Source: Enoplolaimus lenunculus (Eukaryota > Nematoda > Enoplea > Enoplida > Thoracostomopsidae). From it: 64,000 nucleotides of DNA. The stretch spans positions 39,150 through 103,149 of the forward strand of contig JASANG010000858.1 of the NCBI GenBank assembly GCA_030248215.1. Reading direction: 5' to 3'. Positions 1 to 12,656 of the stretch are shown piece after piece (the first letter of the stretch is position 1; each line of letters starts with the position of its first letter). The position numbers and the translations under genes were made by a program. The notes beneath the pieces are model-generated. The model had not been told where the DNA came from. It made no database searches and worked only from the letters and a program-made list of their open reading frames with translations.

Positions 1-27
1 GTATTTCACGTCATATAAATAAAAGTA

Positions 28-461
28 TTACCCGGAGCTATATTCTCCAAGTTGTTGTTCAAGTAAACGAATCTTTTCTTTAAAATGCTTCACAGCATCG
101 GCCTAAAGCCAATGTTCCACTATCAGTCCGTGTAAAAACTTCACCATTCCAAACTCAACAAACCCTGCCATAAGCATTAACTCAGGTAAATAACTACATA
201 CATGTGTAATATATAGCGCGTTTTAGCACCTGGTATAAAAATCGCCGTAATTCTACATCGAACTATTAACGCCCTGACAGGTATATCTTATATCAGTATT
301 TTTCATTAGTTTGTTAACACTTAACACGCACTAAAGAAAAAAAACACTAGCAAAAGTAGGCATAAACTTACCGATTCATATCCTATAACCTTCAGCGTTA
401 GTTTTTTATTCTCGTTTACTACATCTTCAATTTTCTTCTCCATCCCTGATATGCCTTCCAT
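28..461 (-). CDS. Small coiled-coil protein gene, last two exons (unidentified)
   Basis: Two exons can be joined on the minus strand: 461..372 (ATG at 461, donor GTAAGT, phase 0) and 102..28 (acceptor TTTAG, stop TAA at 30-28). The product is 54 residues if the ATG at 461 is the true start. It is rich in Lys, Glu and Leu with heptad-like spacing (for example KKIEDVVNENKKL and FKEKIRLLEQQLG), so a short coiled coil is likely. An in-frame stop lies just upstream of the ATG. A weak acceptor (CTTTAAG) also sits there, so these could instead be the last two exons of a longer protein. I do not recognise the family and assign no function. The gene runs divergently from the TMX3-like gene, about 2.2 kb away. 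Confidence 0.5.
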
Positions 462-799
462 GGCACATTTAACTTAAAGGCAAACCAATGCAGATACCAC
501 AATATTGACCGATACCGCCGTCAGATAGGTAATGTAAACTTAGATTATCAATTGACCATACACAAATTCATATCTGCATTACTATAGTCCCTGTAAACAC
601 ACATAAGCGTTTCAATCGGGAACAGGAACTGCAAACATTTTTTAGTAGGCAGATGGAACTGCAGGAGGGACGACTTTGTTGAAAATAACGGCATGTAAGC
701 ATGTGAGAAAAGCTTGTCCGTTATGTGCACATGCAATATAGTGCAGTGCAATGTATGTATGCTAGCTGGCAACATGTGGTCGACACATATGGCCGACGA

Positions 800-1045
800 A
801 AAATGCAGTTGGAGAGGCGCGCTGCGTGGCGTAGCCTGACACGCAGAAGGTCGCTACCTCGAAACCGCCCGTAATCCGCTTTTCCAGCTGCTTTAGTTAA
901 ACGAACTGAAGACCCGGATCCTACCTAGAGTAACACACTGAAGGATCCGCAGGCTGAGAGCTCAATCCCTGCTATGGAGGCCCGCAGTTCCAGCTGCTTA
1001 GTTGAAAGATTTGAAGTCCCGGTTCCTACCAAGACTGACAAAGTG
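800..1045 (+). repeat. tRNA-derived SINE, two partial tandem units
   Basis: The segment from about 942 (GGATCCGCAGGCTGA) to 1045 (GGTTCCTACCAAGACTGAC) matches, on the other strand, the interrupted repeat at 42537-42890, whose head carries a tRNA-like A box. A second, earlier and more degenerate unit with the same tail (CCCGGATCCTACC) precedes it at about 870-930. Another tail fragment is seen near 2258-2285 (GTCGGTTCCTACCTTGACTG). Confidence 0.5.
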
Positions 1046-1263
1046 CAATGCACTGTATTTCATGGCATGTGCATATAACGAATAAGCATCTCTCTCACGC
1101 TTGCACAAATGAATTAAACACGACAGCAAGCGGAATTGACACATTCTAAAGGTATAGCAATTAAAAAACTGTAAACCATAGGTTTCTTACTTTTCAGCAC
1201 ATTAATCTTTGCACAGCTATGGAATTAATTGGTGCGACCGAATATCCGTTCCGGTTTAATGAA

Positions 1264-1480
1264 TGGGTTTCCAAAACCCTACATAAGTACAACTTAGTTC
1301 TTAAATACGGGCTAAGTTATTACTGAACCATTTTGTCGTTTTTACAAGCGTTCTTAAATTAAGTAAATGTTTAAGTGTCCGACTAAATTTGATATATTAC
1401 AAAGTAAACGTTGAGGAATTCTAATGTTGGTTTAATTGAAATTAAAGGCTCGCGGAGCCTGCTTAATATAAATAGAAACT
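1264..1480. repeat. Dispersed repeat with GGGTTTC end
   Basis: The sequence from TGGGTTTCCAAAACCCTAC onward is shared with 48466-48610 and in part with 43246-43330. Shared stretches include AAGTACAACTTAG and TTTGATATATTACAAAGTAA. The 48466 copy ends with GGAAACCCA, the inverse of its start, so this is probably a small MITE. The right edge of the present copy is unclear. Confidence 0.4.
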
Positions 1481-1647
1481 ATTACTTCTTTGTTATGACA
1501 ATAGCTCACATTATCGTTTCTTTGTTTTTGCTCAAAATGTTGTAATGACTATTAAAGTCGGTGACTTAAATAACTGCTTAATAAAAGTATAATTTAAGTA
1601 AATACTTAAGTAAGATTTCAGAATTCCAGCCAGTATCTATTAAAAAA

Positions 1648-1805
1648 TGATATCCGAATCCGGTATAAACCTACCGGATACCGCATATTGACAGTTCTGG
1701 TTTGTTAAAATTTTATTAACCGAAACTGATATCGGAATCCGGTATAAACCTACCGGATACCGTATATTGACGGTTGTGGTCTGTTAATATTTTATTAACT
1801 AAAAT
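1648..1805. repeat. Tandem duplication, unit about 79 bp x2
   Basis: Two near-identical units start at 1648 and 1727. Each contains CGGTATAAACCTACCGGATACC followed by an AT-rich stretch ending TTTTATTAAC. From here to 2650 I see no gene. Confidence 0.6.
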
Positions 1806-2652
1806 ATGAAAAATTCGGCCAAAAATTCAAACTAAGTACTGTTAATTCGATAAACTTCAATGGCTGTGTATAGGACAGGTAAACTCCGGATTTGCCGGAT
1901 TTCAAACAGCTGTAAGGGTAGCCTAATTTTTTAATGAAAAATTAGAATTTCCCAAAATCCCAAGTTCCTGAGTAATATCTCTATTTTTGAAATCCCGAGG
2001 GATAAATGCTGTGCCCAAAATCTCCCCAATTTCTTGGGTAATGCCCGTATAACTACTGAGCTAGGCGTTCTAGGACAAACTTTTGATAGGTAGATTCGAA
2101 CTTCCGTAAAAGCAAAAGCAAGACATATATCATCAACTAGAAAGAAATGTTCAAGTTAAGAACAAATTTTTATCTAAAAGTTATTTATTAATGCATAGGT
2201 AGCAGTGTTTACAGTGAAATTGCAATGATTAGAACAGGTATTTAGTTTAAAAAGGTCTGAATTGTCGGTTCCTACCTTGACTGAAATGTTGGTTACGCCG
2301 TGTGCGTAAAGTGAAGTTTTAAGAATAGTTTCCTTATTGGTCATACGTTGTTGAAAATTGGAAATAAATAATCATCTAGCCACCCCCATTGTAAAATCTT
2401 GAAAAAATCAAACATTTTTTCTTTCCTGGTTTTATTGCCACTGTCAAAGGAGCGCGAATATTTGGCACAAGATGCGCAGTGAAATGTTAGTTTCGTCAAT
2501 CAGTGATTGTCTCCATGTGTAGCTGCCAATTTTTTCAGCAATCTTTTTCGAAACATGTCCTTGTAGTGACTAGGTGTGGTGAGTATATGTAATTAATTTT
2601 AGACATAGCGAATGGCAGCTTACTCAGTTAAAACATCACGATAACTTACGTA

Positions 2653-5600
2653 ATGCGAGACAAAATTATAGTTGCACTGTGTATAATTCGATGTATGACC
2701 TTAGCTTCATCTCAGGGTACCAAAATTCCATCTGAGGTCATCGACTTAAATGACAAGTATGTACCTAAATTAGACAGTGTTTAAATTCAGTAAAAACATT
2801 ACTGCGTGTTCTCTGTATCTTTGATAAAATGTGAATCATGTTGAATTTAAAAAAATGCACAAATGTTTCGTGTTGTTTGCCAATCTACAATCTGCAGTAG
2901 CTTATTTAAACTAGGGATGTGCCGATACCAAAGTTATTGCCATTTGCCGATACCTATCCCGATTCTTATTTTGAAATTTTGCCTAACCGATGCCGATTCC
3001 AAGTGTAGTATACCATGCTTAATAAACAGAAAGGATACTTCATTACATCATTATATAAAGACTTAAACCCTAACCATCATAAATGATTAAAATTTTATAT
3101 GAACGGTTCATTTCAATTAATTTTTTCATACACTAACGCAAAAGGTATAACAGGTTTCGTGACCAAACACACAGATATGCGCTCGGAAATAAAACTGATA
3201 CCATTCCAACTGACTGTTATATGTGCAAAAAGTATCGGCAATTTATTTGCAGTGCCGATGCCGATACTCACTAAAAGTGCTGATTATTACCGATGCCGAT
3301 TAATCGGCACATCCCTAATTTAAATGTAATAATTGAAATTGTTATAATATAGCACTATTCTTTTTGTGATAAAGTGTTTATATGCGTATTTTATACGTAC
3401 GCAATGCATTTTGTATTGGTACTGATAATTTTGTTTAATTATTTTAGGTTTCTTGAAGTACGGCACCAAGGCAATTGGCTAGTCGAGGTAAATGTTTGCT
3501 AACTATGATAATTATACTGTTGTTTTTCGTACTGCTGACGCATGTTGCCCATTTAACTTTGTTTTCTGAGAATTGTCGCAACGAATAGTTCTTTCAAGAG
3601 TTCGAGTATATGTATTGTCATCGATTGCATTATGTACATAATAAACTTATCAAAATATTCTATATGCCAAACTTTAGTTTTACGCACCATGGTGTGGTCA
3701 TTGCAAACGGTTGCAACCGATATGGGAGCAGGTTGGTCATGCACTTGCGGGACTCGATATTCGAGTTGCTAAAGTAGATTGCACTCGATATACAAGCGTT
3801 GCGTCAGAACTAGACATTCATGGTTTTCCAACGATTTTAATGTAAGGATATTTAACTCATTATATATACCTAAAGTAAAACTAAAGCATCAAACCTAATA
3901 GAGCATAGGGTTAAACTGGATGTGCCTGATGTTTGAGTGCATATTTCGACAAAAAGTTTAACTTAATTACCATAATTTATTGCTGCTTGCAATAATGTGT
4001 TCTAATTAAGTTTCTACAAGAGTCTTAGTATTAACGGACTTCTTTAAGTAATTGTTATCGTTTCGATGAAACTGAATATCTTGTAGTGTATTTATTGTGT
4101 TTTAGGTGTCAGAAATTAGTGTGTCAAGACTAATTAATACTAAATGTTTTGTATGCAGTGAGTACAAAAATTATCACAATTTACAACAACTTGTGGAAAA
4201 CTATTTTAATATTCTGTTCCGTTATTTTGTATGAGTGTAGTGACTATCTAATAATGTCCATGCGATGTGCCTGGTTTCTTGGTCCAAGCAAGCCTCAAAT
4301 TGTTCTTAAACCTTGAGTACAGTTTCGGAGCTACTTTGAATATTTTTGCAGGTTTCGTTCTGGAGTTACGTATCATTATGATGGTGATCGCACACGTGAT
4401 GCTATTGTTGATTATGCGATGAAATCGATAGGGTATGTTATTTAAGAGTTTTAGAACATTTTGGATTTTATTACTTTTATGCACTACGTTTTTAATTACT
4501 CTTCTGTTGGGGGATAAGAAAGGTAAATGTAGTTAATGTGTTAGGAGTTTATATTTATCAGGGTTCCCCTAGAATTCGTGCAAAAATTCAGTTCCTGTTC
4601 CGGCGGTGAAAGACACAGGACCCAGAATTTTGCCTTTTTATTTCAAATCGTGAAGAATATGTAAACTGACGTCTCAAAAAATTTGCTGATAAGATTGAGA
4701 AAATTTTAAATTTTTTGACGCATGTTGTTGTAGAACTTGGAAAACTGGTACGTTAACAAGCAAAACAGTCAATGAACAACATATTTTATGTTGAACTATT
4801 GTCAGTTAGCATTTAATTCGGTGGTGCAATAAATTTGCAATTTCTGTTCCGGTTCCTGCTCCTGTTCCGGTGAAAAAATGAACTGTTGCTGTTCTTGTTT
4901 CCTGTCAAATACTGCTCCTGTTGGAACACAGATATTTATTAAGGCTAAATAATTGACATCCTGCGTACTGAACTTTAGTATATTTCTGTTTCATGTAGAC
5001 CGGAGGTTCGAATATTTGCTGGCAGTCGTGATCAATTTCATACCCAAGTGTATTCACCTCATGTTCGTGGTGGATTCTTTCTACTGATTACTAGCAACGA
5101 GGAAACTTCGAATGATTTGAAGGTATTTAACATTAAACTGTTTTGGTTTTATGATTTTACTGAAATGTTTAGTATGGTGTTTGCTTTCTAAGTGTTTCAA
5201 AGAGCATATTGGTTTCCAGTACTACGAGTTTTTGCATAATTTCAAGCTTTGTTAAAAAGTTTTGTTAGAATTTTTCCAGTTCTGTTTAAAGTGTTGTGGT
5301 TTATTTCCTGGAAAATTGTTTATGACATATGAATGCAAGAATTTTTTAAGAAACAATATGTTTGTCGGCAATTGCATGAAATTTCCGTCTAGCGATTTCT
5401 CATGACCTAAGTAGTTTTTTAAATAAAATTTAATTACCTTACAGTTACAATAAAACTCACACTCTGTTGATCTGTTTTATACAAATATATGAAACTTCTC
5501 GCTGTCGTTTTACCGTGGTTACAGCTCAAGTATCATGAAGTTGCCAGTGAACAGTTTACAAAAGCGTACTTTTTTGAAGCTCCAGTCTCAAGTGTGCCAA

Positions 5601-8600
5601 ATGTAAGGGGAATTTTTGCAAATTTGAAATGATGCTTATGCTACTTCAATTATTGATTCGCATTGGGTTCACTCTTGAATGCCGTTCTCCCATCACATTG
5701 TCTATTATTCGAACATAGTTTGCGAAAGCAGAAACGACAATGTATAGCTGTGCTAATATTTAATCGATAGCATAATTTAACAACTTTAGTTTTGTGTAAT
5801 ACTTTCGGTAACGCTGCTATTCGTACACTAGGTAACGGGGGGTGGGTTGACAGTTGATGGACGCTGTGACTTCTTTGACATAACTGACTTAGACGGCGGA
5901 GTAAATGCTACCTTGTATGCGCTTGCTATTGCGGAAGTTGCACTACGATTTAAGTATAATATGAATTCGCTGTTTGACGAACATTTAGTTTATCAGTGGT
6001 TAGTAGTTTCAGAATATATCAGCTGCGAAAGTGCCATCAATTAAAGTATTCAAAGACGACACGTCGTATGATTTCGATTCAAGTATATTTTTGATTTATT
6101 GTTTTCTTTAAATTGTATGCATTTTGAGAATATTCTCAAAAGCAAGACTAGCAATTTCAGTCTAAATACGTTGAGTCTTGTGTCGGGAGGTTTTTTAACC
6201 GAGATCGCCATCCCTGCGCAGAAAAGTAACAAAGTTTTTTGAACTAGTAGAATTGAATTTTTTAGATTTTGGGCGGTCTTTGAGTTTGTAATACCAAATG
6301 TTTTTCAATTTAAGTGTTTTGTGGCTTCTTTACTAAAAAAGATTTTGTAACGTAAATCTTTTTGGAGGTATTGCACAAAACTTTGTTAGCAGTAAAATTT
6401 ATTGTATTTTCTCAGGTTCTGGTGAAGAGTTAACCGCATGGGTTGATCGTGAACGATTTGTGCGGTATCCAGAAATTACGTATGGCAATTTACACGAGTT
6501 TGGCACTTGTTGTAACGCGGAACGCTTGTTAGTTTTGGTTGTGTCAGATCTAGTCGAACGAACACCAAAGAAAAATCAAGACGATACTGTTACAAGAAAG
6601 TATGCTAATACTTTTCATTCGAACAACGTATATTTGGTTTTGATTACGCGATTAGGCTGGTCGAGAATGAATTAGCGCAAAATTGTTGAACCAAAATTGT
6701 AAATATCGTACTCAAGGAGCAGAATACCGTAGACGACTAAACAAGAGTCGTTTAAATCATCGAGAGGAAAGTACGTTACGTCGAAGGACATTTTTCTGTC
6801 TTATCAAACAATTTCCACGTATCGGAGAATTGTTTAAAGAATCAGATTTTATCTTTGAACATTTAGATAAAGCCATGTTGCTGTTCCACCATTAAGCGTT
6901 TTGAACAAGGGTAACTAGTAAGTTCTGTGTTCATAAACAGAATATTGTGTTTGCTCTGAACCAAAATTCTTGTCAGTGTGTGAAATGCGGGTGTTTGGGC
7001 GTTTTTCAGGCAATTTCATCGTGTCATGCTGTTTGAAATACTAAAATATTTCTTTCGTCTTCTTCAGATTTGATTTACTTGTGCAAGAAACTGCCAAAAA
7101 TTACCATGACGTGTTACACAGGTAAGTCATGTTCTCAACAACAAGGTTGTTTGTGTTTATCGGTTTCTAAACGCCAACATAGGCGCGGTGTTTCAGAACT
7201 GGAATTCAATAACAAGCAAATTTACTTGGCATCTTTGTCGCACTAGTACTTCTCTCATTTAATATAGCATCTTCCGGATTTAGTAGAACACGTACATGGA
7301 TGTAGCCATGACTTTGGAAGTGGGTGCGTTCTGTTGAAATTTTAAAAGGACGTTTTATTGTTACAAACTGAAAAAACATTTAAAAATCTCAAAGGGGTGG
7401 CGTGAACGCTAAATCCTCGTGGCTACGGATTTAAACTAGTACTAGATCAAGTCTTACCGCGTGCAGGAATACATTTTGAGGGTTTACTAATTGGATGCTT
7501 GGCGCTATATTTGAGTTTAGTTGGGTTCTTTCTTCTTTCTACGTAGCTACGATAGTTATGTGAATTGAAATTTCAGGCACTTTCAGTTTGGATGGCTGGA
7601 TGGAAATGAAATAGCAAATGGCATAGTTTTAACAAACGTACAGATTCCAAGCTTAATTGTGTTCAATTATACGTCGTACCGCTATTACTTGCCGGATGAC
7701 CCACCTGAAAAAATGACACCGCAGTCAATATTGTTGTTCTTACAGTCGATTCAAGCTGGTCAAGTCCAGGTTAGTGGACTAAATTTGTACACCGGAAATG
7801 GTTTGAAACACGTTTGCTGCGCTAAACGCATTTAGATCTATTTTTGATATGTAGCTAACAGGAGGCGACTTGATACTATTCACCGGATACCTTAGCCATA
7901 TAGTTATTTTTTATCCGGAGCCTGATTTTAACCGATACAGTATCTAAATGTGCGCTCGTTGTTTGAACTGTTTGATAACATGTATTAGTAATTTTATTTC
8001 CCAGTGTGAAAAAACTTAAGCTTCGTTAATTGGCTGGAAATGCGATTGCAGCAAAATGTTTGGTATATTCTCTTATAAAAACAAGTGTGATATTTGTGAC
8101 CACAGCTGTAAATATGTGGTAGGTTTATACTGGAAATGGATACGGATGGCGGATATTTACAGGTTATCCGGTCGGTTTCTGGTAGCAAAGTAATGCAGAG
8201 GTGAGGATGAAGTTTAAACAAAACACTGTAAAATGTAGTAATGTTTGAAAGAGATTGCAAAGTTTGCTTTTCTTAGGCAAACAGGAAACTCGTAACGATT
8301 GTCCAAGAAGCCCAAGCCTAATATCAAATGCATATTTCTGCAGCAATAATTAATTGCTATCGTTTATTATCATTTTAATCTTACGCAAAATTTAGTTTTT
8401 CGCATTCTCGAACCAGTTCACAACGATTTATCATAACTTTGAAAAATAGGGCTGAAATGATACGTTCTAACCCTATCGTATTTATACTTTAATATTTAAG
8501 AGCTTAGGTGGCAAAGGAATGACTCAACGTTTTAAACGCATGGGGTTTGATCTTTATACAACCTTATCGGTAAGATAAAATCCGCTGTATAATACATTTT

Positions 8601-9865
8601 TGAAGGGTTTTTCGGTATGTTTAATATGTAGTCACAAATGGTTCACGTGGGAAAAATTCTTTAAAGTAATATTTCTTTCCCGTTGCAACTGCATAAGTAA
8701 AAGTTAGTATTTTTACACTTGCAATGTCTAAGTCGTGACCTTATTTCTGAGTAATTCGTCTTTCTGATTGTTTTGCAAACAACAGCCAAGGTTTTAAAAC
8801 CCTAATGTTGGAGTAATATTGATCATTTTGAATGAAATGTCACAGTTATGGAAGTTTTATTTATAACACGTCTGAATTTTAGTTAGTATTGTTTTAGGCG
8901 ATGTTCATTAATCAACCGCTGTTGTCAGTTTGCCTTTTTGGTTTGCCGCTTGGCCTGTTTTCGGTGATTTGTTACGCTTTGTGTTCGTCCGACATTAGTG
9001 AAGACGATACTTTTATGGAAGAGTCAGAAGATGATGGTATGTTATGGAGAAATGGTGCTTTATCGCTCATTCCACTCCCAGTACACCTCGGTGGTGCGGT
9101 GGCCTATAAGGTTGGGCGTTGGGAAACAAATCAAATTTAAAAACTTTTACTTTATGCCAGAGTTAATTTTGGAGAAGACAAATACATGTTTTTGGCCTCG
9201 CTTATTTTGCGTAATATCATTTGCGTTCTATGTGTTTGTTACTAGAAGTAAAAACAGCATATTGAACTGGATACACCAGAAAATTAGAAACTTCTTGCTG
9301 TTTACACATATATAATATTATCTTTTTGATATTTTCTGAAGTTAAGCCATACTGTAAGCGACTAATCAAAGCTATGCATTAAAACATCACAAGACAACCA
9401 TCAGAAACGATTGTAATTAAAACAGTATCGGTATTTAAATGCTTTCAACAAAATTCCACAACTGATGCCCTGATTTTGCTAATTCCGTTAATGTATTGGC
9501 TCAGCTTTGATAAACACCCAAAATGTAAGCAGCAGTATAAACGTGACGCTACAATTTGCATACGGTGTCGTCCGGCACCATGCACGGCAATTCGCGTACG
9601 ATGACGGAGGGAGCTGGACAGCGCTGAATGGCAGCGAAATTATCAAAAAGCATAACGACACCCTTACAATTCTATGCTGCTTGTTGGTAAAAATGAACCG
9701 TTACGTTAAATTAATCTGAGTCTTGATATCATCGAGCCTATTAACAACAGATAGGTCTGAAAAGTTGTTTTGGAACGGTCAGTGTACGAGATCTGTGCGT
9801 TTACCTTCGATTGTTTTACCGAAATGTTTTCAGATCCTGATGCGGACCATGAAAAAGTCGACTAA
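2653..9865 (+). CDS. TMX3: TMX3-like transmembrane protein disulfide isomerase (13 exons)
   Basis: Exons: 2653-2756, 3448-3487, 3678-3841, 4352-4432, 4999-5122, 5525-5602, 6013-6082, 6416-6599, 7068-7121, 7577-7769, 8501-8569, 8898-9036, 9834-9865. All have GT-AG ends and compatible phases, giving 443 aa; human TMX3 is similar in length. Residues 1 to about 20 form a signal peptide. A thioredoxin fold follows with WCGHC at about 53-57, the redox-active dithiol of protein disulfide isomerases, and a cis-proline segment (GFPTI). The later part keeps TMX3 landmarks such as DRERF, the HFQFGWLDG segment and QIPSLIVFN. One membrane helix lies at about 394-416 (CLFGLPLGLFSVICYALC), followed by a short acidic cytosolic tail. 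The family catalyses disulfide exchange on ER client proteins. The C-terminus ends KVD rather than with a dilysine ER-retrieval signal. The fifth to seventh and last exons were placed on splice signals plus phase. Confidence 0.9.
2912..3317. mobile_element. hAT-type MITE in TMX3 intron 1
   Basis: A 406-bp element with terminal inverted repeats TAGGGATGTGCCGAT and ATCGGCACATCCCTA. It is flanked by an 8-bp target duplication, ATTTAAAC at 2904-2911 and ATTTAAAT at 3318-3325 (one mismatch). Ends and duplication length fit the hAT superfamily. It has no coding capacity. Confidence 0.85.
4562..4935. repeat. Degenerate CAGGG-ended repeat in TMX3 intron 4
   Basis: It begins CAGGGTTCCCC and contains repeated GTTCCTGTTCCGG-like motifs at both sides (about 4590 and 4850-4880). 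Similar motifs occur in the hAT-type MITEs at 51787 and 61651. The right end is not clear. Confidence 0.35.
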
Positions 9866-9913
9866 GCGACCTTCCTTGATGGTTGCAACAAATAACAGGA
9901 GGTATTCTGAAGG

Positions 9914-9919
9914 AATAAA
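9914..9919 (+). promoter_or_regulatory. Candidate polyadenylation signal of the TMX3-like gene
   Basis: An AATAAA hexamer lies about 50 bases downstream of the stop codon at 9863-9865. It is the first such hexamer after the stop. Confidence 0.45.
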
Positions 9920-12650
9920 ATTTTTGCAGTTGGATTGTGGCATAATGTCCATGACATTTCATTGTATGGTCGCCGCGTGTGGGACAATTATTTCGTTTTA
10001 AGTTTGTTTCGAATAGTTGGTTTGCTGACGCCCGGTAGTGATTACGGTATTTGAAGCAATGGACGGGTTTGATGAGTTAATATCAGCATGCGACCGGATG
10101 CCTAAAAATTCCGGAGCCTGAGAGGAAGCCGGATATTTTAAAATCCGGTTCCAGTGGAAGACGGAGCCTTGATTTATTCAAGTGCACATTTCGACCACTG
10201 ATTCTTCCAGTCGCACGCTAGTTAATCAGGCATGAACAAACTGAATTTTGAATTTTTGTTTTTCGTTTGCTTGTTTGTTTTTTGCGGTCATGTAAGGAGC
10301 AGTTATCGAATAAACTCGCAGGACCCAGGCATTGATTCAGGAGTAGGCTTAATGCACACTGGGGCGTAAGCGTCCAGATTTTTATCAGGGCCTGTTCTAT
10401 ATGTGCGTTGTTTGAAGACGGTTTAATTAGACTTAACTTTTGCAACGATTTATTGCGTATTTAGTTTTAATTGCTTGCAATATTATAATTTTGTGATTAA
10501 TGTTATGGATAGAATAATTGCGAAATTGCAAAGCAGCTTCATAGAGCACCTAGAAGTTAAAGATTTTATTTGGGATACTAAATCTGTAATCTAAGCCTTT
10601 AGACAGTCTGAAGCGTATTTTTGTACTAGTCCAGTCTGTCACATGGACAAATTTGTATTTTTCTATGTTTTTATTGCATTTATGTGAATTGTGATTCCAA
10701 AGTATTAAATATAAATAGGCGTCGCTATTTTGAATCTCGATCAATAGGAGTCTAGGTAAATGTATAGAACAGGACCGTAACAGTAGTGCAAGAATATTTC
10801 TAAGCCTAATCGTTAGAATGGGCTTACACCTAAAGCGTAAGTAAAAAAAATGAGCTGAAATCTGTATAAAATAAAATGAAGGTGTTGGGCCCAGCTAACA
10901 TAGATGAATTAAAAATAAATAACAGTCTGTAACTGAATAACAGGACGGTACCTCTTGAATTGCTAAACTGAACGTCAGTCACCTCTATTATTCTACTCAC
11001 TACAGTATTTGAGTTTCATAATAGTGTGTTGTTTATTTCTTCCGCAGCGAAGTTTGATTTAATTCTTTTATTGTTTCGAAACTGACCATTGATTCCTATA
11101 GCCGAAGTTGAAAATTGTCATAGCCAAGCCACTGCTGTGTAACGGTGTGTTTAGTTGCCTTTATTATTGTACACATTGGGATGTATATATATTTCAGTAC
11201 TAAAATTATCGTAGACTATTTATTGATTCCAAAAACTATTGATGTATCCATCATGTTGCATTCTGATTTAAATGTTACAATAGGGACGGATCGTTTTCCG
11301 GCGGGGCTGTAATAGATTCAGTTTAAGCTTTAGACTTCTTTTTTGCTCAGGCTTAGGCTTAGGAATAGGCTCATTCTTACGCTTCGGCTTAGCAATAGGA
11401 ATATGCTAATACTACTGTTCCGGCCCTGTTCTATAGATTGGCCACCATTCGTATGGCTACTCGAATTATCTTTGACGTACAGACAGACACTCCCATTTTT
11501 GCTCAAAAAGTGGAGCACTGAAAATGTGACACAACTGAATTGTTTGCTTAATTTATTCATGTGTTTATTTTGACAGTAAAACCGTTGTTCGTCTATTGGT
11601 ATGTTGTAGAAATTGAGTGTTTCGATATCTCAGACATAGAATTTCGGTACATCTGGTGTCTAAAGTGGGCTCGTCACCATTGGAAGGCCGAAAGGGGGTG
11701 GGGTGGGCTGTACTCTCTTGCAAAAATTTTGCCGCTTCTAGAAAATTGTTTTAAAAGACAATGTATACCATGCAGGCTTTTCTAAAAAAGTTTAAGCCAT
11801 ATGCGAAAGTAAACATAACTATTATGTGTTTTATGTTTCTTTGTCACAAAATATGGAGCAAATACTTGAACTCATGTGGTAGATACTGACCACCAGGGTA
11901 CAACCTTTAGGCTTTGCTAATGCAGAAAATCAACCTCTATAGATATGGTATCATTTCTGCCGAAGGCTCTGGCAATTAAAGTGTTGAAAAATGATAAACC
12001 TAAGCCTAAGCAAAAAACGTAAGCCTAAGCAAAAAACGTAAACCTAAGCCTAAGCAAAAAACGTAATCCAATTTATATCCGAATTCTGTAAACAATGGTG
12101 CTTTTACTATTTTGCAATGCGCTTTTATCAAATCGGGCAAAGGCAATGCGCCATATGAGTTCTCGGACACTTCGTACACCGAAACGAAATTTGGTAAAAT
12201 ATTAAAATCTTCTAAACGTACAGACAAACTTATCGAACTGCTCCAGTTTTTATTAAAATTACACAAAATTTCAATAACGAAATTGCCAAAAATTCCATCG
12301 GAGCCAAAGCATGAGGTCGATTTTCAGCCGTAGTTGAGCCAGACCTTCGGTTAAACTCTGTGTCTTTGAATAGGCACTACGATGCAATCGGAAGTTAAAA
12401 ACCCAGAATCCGGAGATAAAACAAATTTTGTCGAACGAGTCTGAGATAAACCAAAATTTAAATTCTAAACATATTCTGCGAAGTGTTGTCAAGCTCATGC
12501 TTTAATTTTGTTCTATTTGAGAAACAATTAAAATTGCATTTTGATAAAACTTCCGGAACCGGAGGTCGATTTTTGGCGGAGCTGGAGGCAGACTGAACGT
12601 TGTATCTTATTGTAAAGGGTTTAGCGCCTGTTATACCTCTGTGGGCCAGG
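9920..12650. other. Intergenic region, repeats only
   Basis: No gene is seen between the TMX3-like gene and the 3' end of the K2P gene, which converge. The region holds MITE fragments. A MITE-2 piece (AATCTCGATCAATAGGAGTC, about 10730-10750) is followed by a MITE-1 start (ATGTATAGAACAGGACCG, about 10758) and then more MITE-2 sequence (about 10905-10950), a likely nested insertion. Around 12000-12075 there are three short tandem units of CCTAAGCAAAAAACGTAA type. Confidence 0.5.
11275..11443 (-). mobile_element. MITE-1 copy (TTAGGC-bearing), left end degraded
   Basis: It reads TTTTCCGGCGGGGCTGTAATAG, then AGTTTAAGCTTTAGACT, a run of TTAGGC-like hexamers, and ends GTTCCGGCCCTGTTCTATAGATTGGCC-like sequence at 11443. 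This is the same order as the better-bounded copies at 42611 and 52451, reversed. No clear target duplication remains. Confidence 0.6.
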
Positions 12651-12656
12651 TTGTTA

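Noticed and set aside
5847-6044. Possible extra exon of the TMX3-like gene
   Set aside because: Exon 5525-5602 joins directly and in phase to 6013-6082, and that join matches the family; the stretch adds nothing recognisable.
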